Shown here piece after piece: positions 40,015-52,500 of a stretch of DNA of 64,000 bases (positions are counted from its first letter, which is position 1; each line of letters begins with the position of its first letter). The stretch is taken from assembly GCA_916613615.1 (NCBI GenBank), contig OU744721.1, positions 78,497,060 to 78,561,059 on the forward strand, read 5' to 3'. Both the position numbers and the translations under genes were made by a program. The stretch comes from Steromphala cineraria (taxonomy: Eukaryota; Mollusca; Gastropoda; Trochida; Trochidae). Below the pieces are notes generated by a model, which ran no database searches, was not told the origin of the DNA, and was given only the letters and a program-made list of their open reading frames with translations.

Positions 40015-40272
40015 TGCCATTTGATGTAATTTTGTGTGTGTCATGTTTGGTTTTTAAGTTTTTCCTATAAATATATATTAATATTGCAATAAAAAAGTTT
40101 TTAATGTAAGGAATCAAGTTTTTAGTTCTAAAACCGTAAGCAGGGGATATTGTAAGTAGTTTGAAATAGTATTCTTATCAAGACATAACAAAATCGCAAA
40201 ATGGATCACTAAAACGTTTTTCAATTATATTTATGTAAACCAATTTAGTTGAAACACCGTAATAAAATAGTT

Positions 40273-41136
40273 TTTAGCTCACCTTTACAAAGTAAATGTG
40301 AGCTTATGTCATGGCGCTTCGTCCGTCGTCCGTCTGTCCGTAAACTTTCACGAAAAAGACTACTCCTCCTAAACGAATTCAGATATCATTCTGAAATTGT
40401 AGTATGTTATACCCATGGTGATTCCCCACAGAAAGGTAGACGTTTCAGTTTTGAGAATCCAAGATGGCCGCCATGACAGCCATATTGAATTTTCAATTAG
40501 ATTTCATGAAAAAGACTACTCCTTCTAAACGAATACATATATCATTCTGAAATTGTAGTATGTTATACCCATGGTGATTCCTCACAGAAAGGTAGACGTT
40601 TCAGTTTTGAGAATCCAAGATGGCCGCCATGACAGCCAAATTGAATTTTCAATTAGATTTCATGAAAAAGACTATTTCTCCTAAACCAATCTAGATATCA
40701 TTTTTATATTGTAGTATGTTATACCTATAGTGATTCCACACAGAAAGGTAGAGGTTTCAGTTTTGAGAATCCAAGATGGCCGCCATGACAGCCATATTGA
40801 ATTTTCAATTAGATTTCATGAAAAAGACTACTCCTTCTAAACGAATACAGATATCATTCTGAAATTGTAGTATGTTATACTCATGGTGATTCCTCACAGA
40901 AAGGTAGACGTTTCAGTTTTGAGAATCCAAGATGGCCGCCATGACAGCCATATTGAATTTTCAATTAGATTTCATGAAAAAGACTACTCCTTCTAAACGA
41001 ATACAGATATCATTCTGAAATTGTAGTATGTTATACCCATGGTGATTCCTCACAGAAAGGTAGACGTTTCAGTTTTGAGAATCCAAGATGGCCGCCATGA
41101 CAGCAATATTGAATTTTCAATTAGATTTCATGAAAA
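40273..41136 (+). repeat. 156-bp tandem repeat (R1), five units
   Basis: After a leader (tagctcacctttacaaagta ... gtccgtctgtccg), the block gaatccaagatggccgccat recurs at 40455, 40611, 40767, 40923 and 41079, exactly 156 bp apart. Each unit carries AAGATGGCCGCCATGAC, similar to a YY1 site. Unit 3 is the most diverged. Confidence 0.9.
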
Positions 41137-42457
41137 ATAGAGCCATTGGCTCTGTAGCTCATCAGGCTTCATCATCAATTATGCTGTAGAGTGTGGCCAA
41201 TGATACCCCCTTTGTAGAGGCCACAGGGGCACCAATCATAAAATTAAGTATAGATAGGCGACAAGTTTCAGTTTTCTAGGCCTTATACTTCAGGAGAAGA
41301 AGATGAAAATAGATTTGAAGGACGTTCCTGTTGCCTTTATTAGGGGTCACAGGGCAACCAAAGCTACAATTTATAATCCTCACTAGCCAAGGAGTCTGTA
41401 CACAAAGTTTCAGTTTTCTAGGCCTTATGGTTCTGGAGAAGACGATGAAAATAGGATTTTAGGGCGTGGCCGCTGTGGCCCTTATTAGGGGTCACAGGGC
41501 CACCAAAGCTACAATTTATAATCTTCACTAGCCAAGGAGTCTGTACAAAAAGTTTCAGCTTTCTAGGCCTCATGGTTCTGGAGAAGAAGATGAAAATAGG
41601 TTTTTAGGGCGTGGCCCCTGTGGCCCTTATTAGGGGTCACAGGGCCACCAAAGATACAATTCATAATCCTCACTCTTCAAAGAGGCTATACACAAAGTTT
41701 CAGCTTTCTAGGCCTTATGGTTCTGGAGAAGAAGATGAAAATAGGTTTTTAGGGCGTGGCCCCTGTGGCCCTTATTAGGGGTCACAGGGCCACCAAAGAT
41801 ACAATTCATAATCCTCACTAGCCAAGGAGTCTGTACACAAAGTTTCAGCTTTCTAGGCCTTATGGTTCTGGAGAAGAAGATGAAAATAGGTTTTTAGGGC
41901 ATGGCCCCTGTGGCCCTTATTAGGGGTCACAGGGCTACCAAAGCTACAATTTATAATCCTCACTAGCCAAGGAGTCTGTACAAAAGGTTTCAGCTTTCTA
42001 GGCCTTATGGTTCTGGAGAAGAAGATGAAAATAGGTTTTTAGGGTGTGGCCCCTGTGGCCCTTATTAGGGGTCACAGGGCCACCAAAGCTACAATTTATA
42101 ATCCTCACTAGCTAAGGAGTCTGTACACAAAGTTTCAGCTTTCTAGGCCTTATGCTTCTGGAGAAGAAGATGAAAATAGGTTTTTAGGGCGTGGCCCCTG
42201 TGGCCCTTATTAGAGTTCACAGGGCTACCAAAGCTACAATTTATAATCCTCACTAGCCAAGGAGTCTGTACACAAAGTTTCAGCTTTCTAGGCCTTATGG
42301 TTCTGGAGAAGAAGATGAAAATAGGTTTTTAGGGCGTGGCCCCTGTGGCCCTTATTAGGGGTCACAGGGCCACCAAAGATACAATTCATAATCCTCACTC
42401 TTCAAAGAGGCTATACACAAAGTTTCAGCTTTCTAGGCCTTATGGTTCTGGAGAAGA
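41137..42457 (+). repeat. 145-bp tandem repeat (R2), nine units
   Basis: 'ggcct(t/c)atggttctggag' occurs at 41421, 41566, 41711, 41856, 42001, 42146, 42291 and 42436, exactly 145 bp apart, plus an older unit at 41279 (142 bp). Unit landmarks are 'ttagggcgtggcccctgtgg', 'cttattaggggtcacagggc' and 'cactagccaaggagtctgta'. Array units at 41.7 and 42.4 kb share a variant (cactcttcaaagaggctata), which points to amplification in blocks. Confidence 0.9.
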
Positions 42458-42645
42458 AGATGGCCGCCATATTGAATTTTCAATTAGATTTCATGACAAA
42501 GACTATTTCTCCTAAACCAATCTAGATATCATTTTTATATTGTAGTATGTTATACCTATAGTGATTCCACACAGAAAGGTAGAGGTTTCAGTTTTGAGAA
42601 TCCAAGATGGCCGCAATAGCAGCCATATTGACTTTTCAACTGCAG
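42458..42645 (+). repeat. Sixth R1 unit, beyond the R2 array
   Basis: One R1 unit follows R2. It shares the private variants of R1 unit 3 (gactatttctcctaaaccaa, tttttatattgtagtatg, cctatagtgattccacac), not those of its nearest neighbour, unit 5. Confidence 0.85.
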
Positions 42646-43668
42646 ATGACACATCATTATTATTAAATTTAAAACTTTCATCAAGTGATCACTGGCACCG
42701 TATAAATTCTCTAATTTGAACTTACTAATCATAATATTATCTTAAATATGGAATATTTAAGATTGTCGTGCAAGTTGTTCTATATTTTTAAGTGTTTCTA
42801 AAAAAAATTAAGATGAAAGACAAACATAATTGATTAATTTGTTTAAAATCTTTATGGCAACTAGCTGCAAAAACCAAATCACATTAAACATGTTAAATTT
42901 TAAACAATGGTATCTCCCTTATATTCCTTTAAATACCACACATAAGGGGTCAACCAGAGTTCAGATATTCCACTATGCCAATACACATCCCAAGGCAGGC
43001 TGCTAGCATCACAGTGTCAGCTGCTAGTCTGTTGCATAATCAACCTGGGTACCGGGTTATTATTTACTACATGCTATTAATATTCATAAGTTTAATAACA
43101 CCTTAGTGTGTTTTTATCGTAATGTCCCTCATTTCATTGGGTGCATAGAGCGTGTATGTGTGAATGAACTATCTTTTTCTTATGTGAGCTTTTAAACAAA
43201 ATAAATCTAAAAAATTTATTCATTTTTATTAGCAAATTGTTCATGCTACCCTCGGCATGATCTCCTTTCTGTAACACGCACTTTTGAAATAACATTTTAA
43301 CTACAAAAATATAAGGCACTAAGTACAGCGTCTTTTGTCTAAGCAAGGATTTTCCTAGCTCATGCTATTAAAGTCATTGGTCTAAGAGAAAAAAATAAAT
43401 ATTGTACATATAAATGATAATATTTCCTTTTTCGCCTGGATATGCGGAAGGAGACAGACGACAAGTGATGCAAGAACTAACAGATAAAGAAATGCTCTAA
43501 CCAATCTTACCTGATTTACAATCTCTCACTAACTGGACAGCTATGGTCACATTGGATTTATCACAAATAAAAGCTCCTGTACGTATATACGAGTCATCAG
43601 TTGCTGAAATCACGGGGACTAGCGTTGTCGCTAATAAAACGTCATCTGTAGATACAACGGGTGGCCAT
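42646..43668. other. Stretch with one weak exon candidate
   Basis: Mostly AT-rich. On the minus strand a frame (IRTGAFICDKSNVTIAVQLV then RDCKS) ends at a consensus donor CAG/GTAAGA at 43510. No matching exon was found, so it is not called as a gene. Confidence 0.3.
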
Positions 43669-43858
43669 ATTATTACGTACAAGTGACGTCATTCTCATTG
43701 ACTTACATGTTAATAAGCTATTGCGAGAAGGATCGTAAATTTAGTTGAAATCTATTTACTATAATATTTCGGATCATTTCCTAATTCATAATAATTATTC
43801 TCCAAATAATGAATTAACATGCAAGTCTATGGGAATGACGTCACTTGTACGAAATATT
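43669..43858. repeat. Foldback element with a TGACGTCA site in each arm
   Basis: Arm attattacgtacaagtgacg tcatt (43669 on) is repeated inverted to 43858. Both arms contain the 8-bp CRE-type palindrome within gtgacgtcatt or its complement. Confidence 0.65.
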
Positions 43859-43971
43859 GTAGTTGCAGTAAACGACTTTGGGCCTAGTACGTTTTATCAT
43901 CGGCGGACCTGACCAACGGTCTCGGGTATATAATTGCAGCAACATGTACCAACCGCACCGCATATTACTCA

Positions 43972-44173
43972 TTAAAGGGACAGTCATATCAGGGTATTTT
44001 TTGTGGGAAAAAATGTGCTTGTGTGCTCTTAATCAACAGAAATGATACCCCCAGAAACATGTTTCAACTTGGATGTGTTATTTTTATTTACTAAAAGCAT
44101 TATATACATAAACTGAAACGTCCCCTTGAATGTCGTTTTCACAATAAATTCCCCGATAGGACTGTCCCTTTAA
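43972..44173 (+). mobile_element. MITE family B, copy 2
   Basis: Ends ttaaagggacagtcatatca and cgataggactgtccctttaa, about 200 bp, TTAA on both sides. Confidence 0.75.
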
Positions 44174-45607
44174 CAGAGTCAACCTTCTACCCCCAGTCAA
44201 TTGAATTACTGTGAACTCTCCATAACTAAGGTCAAGATTAAGGTCTGGCCACGGACTTGGTACATAGAAGTTGGCTTAGACATGGATGTTAGAACACCTT
44301 ATTATACTTTCCTGGCTTAGATAATTCAGAGACAAAATTCCGCGATTATATATTGATTTGATTATATATTGATTAAACAAAACAATAACAATATAGTGCA
44401 AAATATATGTTTATTTCCATTTTCTTTAAAATATCTCCTTTGAATATAAAATGAAGTGCCAAAATGGCTAAACAAGTCTATAACTTAATTTAAGATACTT
44501 GTTGCATGAATTTTAGGAAATGGTAATCTACCAAAGAAAATATGATATAATATGATATGATAACTATGGTATAGTAGCTAACTATTATCATATAAAGAAA
44601 AACATTATCAAAACCATCTATCTAAAATGATTAAATCTGTATAAACAATATCATCTAAATCTAAAATTAAACATGCATTATTATAAAAGAGGTTAAAATA
44701 TATATATTGAGCATACACAAAATTTCAAACTGTGTTGAAATGTATAATACAATGGTTACCATGAAAACAACAATAATCTCATCAAAAACATGATGAATCC
44801 CAATCACAACTCCATTCAACAATGCTATAAACAATTGTCATAATAATTTAGTTAGGGCATGAAAATAAATCAAATGCCATTGTAAACTGCATATTTAAAT
44901 AATTAATAACACCTTAGCTTAAGATTTTCAAATTAAAAAATTTTGTTTTTAGATAAGAAGGTAAAAAAAAATGGAGAAATTTTAAATATTGATTCGATTG
45001 CGGCAATTTGCTTCTGATGCAAAGATGCAAAGATTTTTCCGTTACTTAATTCCAAAAATACTGATTTAATGTGATTTATAATCATGAACAAATAACATAA
45101 AAAAATGGACAACCATTGGTTCCTAAGCCCTTGATCATTTTACAAGGTTGAAGACGGACATATCCATAAGGTGTTGCATATACAGCTCATGGACTGATAT
45201 GGTAGGATACCAAGAAGGATAATCCCTATTGACCTATGCACATGAATTCCAGTTTTCCAAGACTCTGTCCAATCAGCTTCTGGCCTGCAATCTTGTGAAT
45301 AAGGGAAAATTTCACTGATGTTTCATCAAGTTTACTTTTAATTGAAATATTTTACTGTATGTATTATTTGAATTTCTAGTATTGTTCCCGTAAAGATCAA
45401 AGGCACCGCCCACCCTTTATTCCGCAATAAAGTATAGTGTTTGTTACGAAAAAATGGGCCATGACGTCAATAACAATCAGCTATGACGTCAGTAGCCCTG
45501 GCACTAATCGAGAATTTTCAATTCGCAGCCGTATGTGATTTATAAAATTTGCTTATTATGGAATAAAAAAAGGCTTTATAATTGAGTTAAAATCGACATA
45601 TTAAAAA
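44174..45607. other. Stretch without recognised feature
   Basis: AT-rich, no gene or repeat recognised. Confidence 0.4.
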
Positions 45608-45772
45608 AGTAATAGAGTAGCCCTAACCATCTGGTGTTTTGCAATAAAGTATAGTTTTGCCCTAAATTATTATAACGTCAAACAACTTGGCCTCGTACTT
45701 TAACTATAATAGTTCAGAGCAAATCTATATTTTATTGCAAAACACATGATGGTTAGGGCTACTCTATTTCTT
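45608..45772. repeat. Foldback element
   Basis: Arm agtaatagagtagccctaac through ttttgcaataaa (45608 on) is repeated inverted at 45731-45772 (attgcaaaacacatgatggt tagggctactct). Confidence 0.65.
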
Positions 45773-45975
45773 AAATCCAAAGATTTACATTGCTTGAAGA
45801 CAAGAGTAAACAATTATGCCACTAGTCATTGTTGTCTATTTTTTTTACCAAGGAAGTGCTATTCATTATCAAGTTGCCAAATATGAATCAACAAAAACGA
45901 AATCTAAAGTAACATTTTTCAACTAGATTATGTTATATGTAAGTACTAATAGCACGATCGGTATTAAACTTGAAT

Positions 45976-46010
45976 GTCCACAAGAAAATACCCTGATTGA
46001 ACTTTCTCTT
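45976..46010 (+). mobile_element. Fragment of a family B MITE end
   Basis: 'cttgaatgtccaca ... aaaataccctgattgaa' matches the right end of family B and stops exactly where family A copy 5 begins, as at 7168. Confidence 0.45.
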
Positions 46011-46364
46011 AAAGGGGCAGTAGCACGTTTTTTGATAGTTTTATATTTTAAAATTTTCACTGATAATTCTACGTTAATGCTATATGTATTACTTAGATAG
46101 TGTCGAAAATCTCATAACAAAAACCATTTATCCATGGTCAGAGGAAAAAGTATGAAGATTCACCTAAAAGGCCATTTTATGTGAACACCTTTAATTCATT
46201 TTGTATAAGAAAAAGGAATCTCATGGCTAAACTTTACATTCTATATTTGAATTATTACTGCTCCATTTAGTTTAAATGCATTGTCTTTCAATTGGAACCA
46301 TTAATTTTCATTTTCCTGACATCACCTTATATTCCCCCTAAAAACGTGCTACTGCCCCTTTAAA
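46009..46364 (+). mobile_element. MITE family A, copy 5
   Basis: Ends ttaaaggggcagtagcacgt and acgtgctactgcccctttaa; internal order as in copy 1. Confidence 0.8.
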
Positions 46365-47297
46365 GAGGTCTGGAAAATAAGTCTGAAGTATGGATCCTTT
46401 CATTGGAGTTAAAGGTTCACAAATATCGAATATATTTTCTTTGGAAGAATAACCGACCTGGTGATTTTCTCTTTCTCGAGTTTTTGGTTCAGATGGCATG
46501 ATATACAGTTTTTCAAGCTTTGGTCACATATCATACAGATAACAATATGAACATGATTCAATTAGTTGTAGACATATCAAAAGAGATCTGAATATATCTA
46601 GATAGTAGACGCTAATAACAGAATGACAATTTTACAAATATTTATCTATTGAATTAAAGCTAATAATATATGTCTCTCTTTGATGAGAAAGAACAGTCAT
46701 TAACATTTAAAATCATTTGAAGATGTGAAGTTTATGTTATTTATCTGGATAAACATATAAAAATCATGTTCATTGATAAAAAACAATTACAAAAATATCT
46801 TAAAATTTAAAAAAGCTATAAACATGTTTGTTATTACAAAAGATTCCTTCCTAATGGACGAAGGAAATTTTTAAAAAGTAATCAATTTAACTTGTCTATG
46901 AATAAAAGTACACTGACTTGCCTTGTCGAACTGTAGGCGAATTTCAAAATCTACTTTCTACAGATGTTGATGAGCTGAAAGGCACTTCTAGGCTGATTGT
47001 TTTACATAGATGGCATGAGGAAAACAGATTTATTATGCTGCTTCTAAAAACAGTGTTTGGCAAGGCAGTGTTTGTCAGTCTTATAAATAGCTCATAATTG
47101 GTGTGCAGTAGCATGATAAAGTAATGGCTGCAAAGCTGAAGTAAATAATATGATGAAAGTTTTTCTTTTCAGCAGTCAATTAAAGTTATTTCAATGCCTA
47201 ATTTCCTGATAAAATATTGCACAAAAGCAGAATTTTATCTCACTTGTAATATCTTAAAGGTAGATAAGATAAAACACTGAGCTTTGTTTTGTTTAAA
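46365..47297. other. Stretch without recognised feature
   Basis: No gene or repeat seen. Confidence 0.4.
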
Positions 47298-47633
47298 TTA
47301 AAGGGGCAGTAGCACATTTTAGGGGGAATACAAGGTGATGTCAGGAAAATGAAAATAAATGGTGCCATTTGAAAGACAATGTATTTAAACTAAATGAGGC
47401 AGTAATGAATTAAATATAGTGTAAATTTTAGCCATGCAAATGAATAAAAAGTGTCCACACAAAAATTTTCGCCAATGAACTTAATGTGAATCTTTATAAT
47501 TTGTTCTCCGACAATGGTTTGTGTAATGAGATTTTGGACAATAAAAAATTCTTACATTTAGCATTAACATACAATAATCAGTGAAAATTGAAAATAGAAA
47601 ATTTTCAAAAAAACTTGCTACTGCCCCTTTAAA
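47298..47633 (-). mobile_element. MITE family A, copy 6 (reverse)
   Basis: Ends ttaaaggggcagtagcacat and cttgctactgcccctttaaa; internal order reversed. Copy 7 lies 273 bp away in the opposite orientation. Confidence 0.8.
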
Positions 47634-47906
47634 GTACATATTAATGCAAAGAAAGTTCTAAGATAGTTCGTGACAAATCTTAGAAAAAAACCAAATTCAT
47701 TAATTTTAATTATGTTTTTTGGTCTACATCCGGTTGACACTAATCAAAGTGAACATTAAAGCATATTATTGATGTACAGAAAGCCGGAGATATAATAACA
47801 AGGACAAATACTGTGTTGATGTGACAAGGAACAAAAACAAAGTATTTTAAACATTCATGAGCAAGAACAGAAAGGGTAGCAAAGCTCCATTCTAGATAGA
47901 TACATA

Positions 47907-48268
47907 TTAAAGGGGCAGTAGCACATTTTTTAGTAATTTTATATCTTAAATATTTCACTGATAATTGTAAGTGAATGCTATATGTATAACTTTGACAGTG
48001 TCAAAAATCTCATTACACAAACCAATCATCGAGTCAGAGGACAAAGTATGAAGATTCACATAAAATCCATTGGCGGCCATTTTGTGTGAACCCCTTTAAT
48101 TCATTTTGTGTTAGAAAAAGAAATTGCATGGCTACACTTTATATTATATATTTGAATTATTAACGCTTCATTTAGTTAAAATACATTGTCTTTCAATTGG
48201 AACCATTCATTTTCATTTTCCTGACAACACCTAATATTCTCCCTAAAAACGTGCTACTGCCCCTTTAA
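47907..48268 (+). mobile_element. MITE family A, copy 7
   Basis: Ends ttaaaggggcagtagcacat and acgtgctactgcccctttaa, about 360 bp. Confidence 0.8.
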
Positions 48269-49379
48269 GCCCTTGTACAAGCAATATCATAAGAATGAGA
48301 GCCTCTCACACAATATACCTACACAAAATCAAACAGCTGAATTTGGATGAAAAAAGCCTAGCACTGTGAGGTATTTTTTGAACAAATGAATTATGACATC
48401 ATTTCTGTGGTGAGGTGAGGTGAGGGGAAATGGGAATTAACGCTATTTTCAAGAGTATCATGGCTGCTAGTATTATTGCAGGGAGAAAGCCTGCTACTGA
48501 ACTGTGGCCTATGCATTGCGGTGATACCTGCCAGCATTGGCTGGTACTAGGGAACCATGGTTGATACTCTACTGAAATTCAGTGTAGCCTTTCACATGTT
48601 CATGTACAACAGTTTTTCACTGCAGACAAAGTTGCCTAGCCCCTGGTGGGTTTTGAACCCTGTACGTCTTCATCCGCATTTCTGTGGTTGGATAGGATAT
48701 GCTTGTGGAGCAATCATCAGATTATGAACTTATCTATCAAGTTATGAGCTGTAATTGTGGTGTAGGCCACAGAAGAATCAATAAAGCATGGAAATGGAAA
48801 TCATATTTTAGTTTATGCTGTAAAATTGAATAAAAATGGGCCAGTCATTACTGTACAACTTATTGAATGAAAAAAAAGTCATTCAGGTAATAACTTCATA
48901 CAAGTCAGAACTTGCATTGTTATGTAATATACTGACCACCCTAAGCAACACAGAATTTTAAGTTCCAAACCTACAGTTGACCATTCTTCAGGTGTACTTT
49001 CATACCCCCACATAACACTACCAACAATCCCATTCACTTCTTTCAAAAACAGTCTGTCACAATTGTAGCCAGACTTTGTCCAAAACTTTAACAGTTGACT
49101 TCAGCATGGTCATTTGGTGTTTGTTTCATGGATACAGATGATGTGATGGCTGATATTTTGTTAATGCATTGGATAATAGTTTTCCATAATCAATATAACA
49201 ATACAAACTTCAACAAAAATCTAAAATGTTCTACATTTCTTTTGGCGTACAATATATAAGTAACAATTCACAACTTCCACATCACAAGCACCAATGATAA
49301 ATTGAAAATGTTAAAAAAATGTTAAAATAATCGAAATAGCAAAATATAACAGTTTCTGTCTAGAGCATGGTAAACCTGA
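48269..49379. other. Region 3' of the ACSM gene, no clear feature
   Basis: A GC-richer part at 48410-48700 has a weak B-box-like match and may be an old SINE. No gene and no obvious polyadenylation signal were identified. Confidence 0.3.
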
Positions 49380-49425
49380 GTAGATGTACACCCAATGTAG
49401 ATGTAGAAGTAGATGTAGATGTAGG
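49380..49425. repeat. (GATGTA)n hexamer tract next to the ACSM stop
   Basis: Imperfect tagatg/tagatgta units lie immediately downstream of the ACSM stop codon, so they would be the first part of its 3' UTR. Confidence 0.6.
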
Positions 49426-49509
49426 TTATTTCTCCCATTCCTTGCTCCTCAGTTCAATTCTTCTAATCTTTCCACTCACAGTCTTTGGAAGTTCTTTCAC
49501 AAATTCAAT
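49426..49509 (-). CDS. ACSM terminal exon with catalytic Lys and stop
   Basis: Acceptor ATTCACAG. Codes [20 protein letters not shown] then RSKEWEK and TAA at 49426. The Lys of SGKI is the conserved adenylation lysine. Confidence 0.93.
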   Translation of the reverse strand: MEFVKELPKTVSGKIRRIELRSKEWEK

Positions 49510-52500
49510 CTGTGAATGTAATCAGTTGCAATATCAGAGTTACAAGTATCAAACTACTGTTGTATTGTTAACCCTTCCACCCCAAAAAACAAGTAACAAA
49601 GGTGTTGTTGAACCTGAATTCTAGCTTGCAGATGTGGAAGGGTTAAACACACGAATAATGCGGGGAAAATGGGTCAAATTTCACGTCTTGCTTATATCAA
49701 ATGCCATAAGGTAACAAAAGTGATTTTTTATCAATTTAAAAAAAAATAATCTGAAAAAAAGCAGTGAACAATTTCACATTATTCCATGTAAATGAGTCTT
49801 TGAATCTTTACTTATGTAACTTAGATCTGTGTGATGTGTATCATCTTAACCATAAATGCATTTGTAACATTGTAATATTTCTGTAAATTTACATTTATGA
49901 ATCAGTCTAAGTAAACCTACCCTCATTATTACACTTTCACTCTGATATTGAGTCTAGAAAGGTCTAGTAGTGGGTTGTGTCAGCCCACATATCGAATTGA
50001 CCAATCAATTCATCTTACCAAGCCACGATAGTCTGCCTTCGCATGTATAACGTTGGAGGGTCAAAGGTCGCAAAAAGGTCGGCTGACGTTTCCCTCTACT
50101 AGACCTTTCTAGACGCAATATCGGAGTGAAACAGGCTATATTGAGGCTAGGTTTACTTAAATTGATTTATGAATGCATTTGTATTGGTTTACATGGTGTG
50201 TTTGTTTGGCCAATGGCCTATAAATAACCCCCATGCAAGATTAGTCTTTGAACATTTGAACAATTGGCAAGTGTGTAATATTATTATTGTGTGTTACCTT
50301 CCTAGGGTATTTATAGGGAGCTGTTATGGTCTTCACGTGGTCTTGCAGCTCTTGTGATAGTTTATCCATGTCCTCTTTCTCGTATCCAGTCGTCAGAACT
50401 ATGAATGCTTTAACAACCTGGATGACATAATAATACTTTCACATTATTGGAAATCATATCATATTATTTTTACCATTATCATTTATTTGTTGTCAGAAGT
50501 AAGAAAAATGTAACAAACTGGACAAAACAATTACAAATATACAAAATATCAAGTAGATACCATATCTTAAATATTTCATAAAATGACAAAATATCAAAAT
50601 CATATCTTCCAAATTTATGATTTTATTTGACAAGTATATACTGGATTGGCTATGTAGTTCATTAGTTTTTGTGACATGAATCTGGTTCAAAACTAAAACA
50701 TCAAATAATGTTAATAATTTACAAGAAATTGTAATTACTCATTCACTTAGTCTACAGGTAATTGTCCCCAAAAGGTTTCAGTTCTTGTGAATTAAAAATC
50801 AAACTAAGTAAAAACAAAATTCTTCCAGAGGAATATCTATGAGGTACACATGTGACTAAATGATGCTTTGCCTCTCATATTCAAAATTATTTTAAAAAGT
50901 GAACATTTTACAGATGCCAGATATCAGATTGCCGTCAGAGCTTGATAAGTTAAACATTTATTACATGGTTTTACACATTCATTCAGTGATCTTGAAAAAA
51001 ATCAAGTTCACTAGAACTAAATATTGCTTGTTATTGCAACCAAAATCCCTGAGAAACAATTTCAGAATAAATTCATTAATATGTCTTCCATGAATAACAT
51101 TACCTCATTAAAACTAAAAAGTAGCTTGAATTGAAACCAAGATACTATTTTCGAAATAATTCCATAGACTTAGCGTATAAATATAGCAACCAGGTATTCC
51201 CTTACATCTAATCCAACAGTTGTAGGCACGACCATGAGCATTAATTGACAATTAAATGTACATCTACATTAATGATTGTAAATAGAAACTGTTTAATACC
51301 AAAGCCATTTCAAAAGCATTTATAATGACTATAAGGTCAATAAAATTCAAATTTAGGTGATTAAACTCACAAACAAAATCAAAGACAATGCAATGTAAAG
51401 ATATGCAAAGCAAAACTAAAGAGTGTATGATAGTGAACTTAACTTTCTTAAAATGGGGAAAATATCAAGAGCATCAAATATATTTTAAGAGATAGGCAAT
51501 GAAAATCAATTAAGAGTTTAAAAAACCATTTTGAATTTTTAATCAAATTAAGTTATAGATTACATATTTGATTTAAAGGAAAATAGAAATAATAGAGCCA
51601 TTGGGTCTGTAGCTCATCAGGCTTTATATCAATTTTGGTTCACGATGTGGCAAATGTGTGGCACAGGGTCACAAAATGTACAATTTAGAATCCTCCTTTT
51701 TTAAATTCGGAGTATGCACACACAGTTTTAGCTCTCTAGGCCTGATGCTTCTTGACAAAAAGATGAATACAGGTTTAAAGGGTGTGGCCCCTGGGGTCCT
51801 TATGAGGGGGGCACAGGGTCACCAAAGCTATAAATTATAATTCTAACTAGTCACGGAGTGTGTACACAAGGTTTTATCTTTCTGGGCCTAATGCTTCTGG
51901 AGAAGAAGATGAAAATAGGGGTGTGGCCCCTAAGGCCCTTATTAGGGGTCACAGGGTCACCAAAGTTACAATTTATAATCCTCACTAGTCAAAGAGTCTA
52001 TGCACAAGATTTCAGCTTTTTATGCATTTTAATTCTGGAGAAGGAGTTGAAAATAGGTTTTTAGGGCGTGGCCCCTGTGGTTCTTGTTAGCTCATTGGGT
52101 CTTTCAGGCCAAATAAGCTAAAAAGAAGCATTAAGAATAGAAGAGTGAGTGAGCTAGTGCTTAACGCCGCTTGGGCAATATTTCAGCCATTAGTGGCGGT
52201 AGAATGGAAGAGTTTCAGACAACAAATTAAGGAAATGCTAGATCAAAAGTGAGATAACTACATGGTAAGATGTGAGATAAATCAAAGTGTGAGACCTCGC
52301 CCCTGTGTGCATCAGGACTGCTGACTACTGCCGACTCTAGCACCGCCGGGTGTTCCAGGAGGGCGCTCTCAACCTCAAATGGACCAATACGGTACCTGCA
52401 ACAAACAAACGTATCCTCCGTCTACTGTTCCGAGATAAGAGAACCTCAACCATGCATCTTTGATTATTAACATCATTTAGCAAGGTACAATACTCCATCA

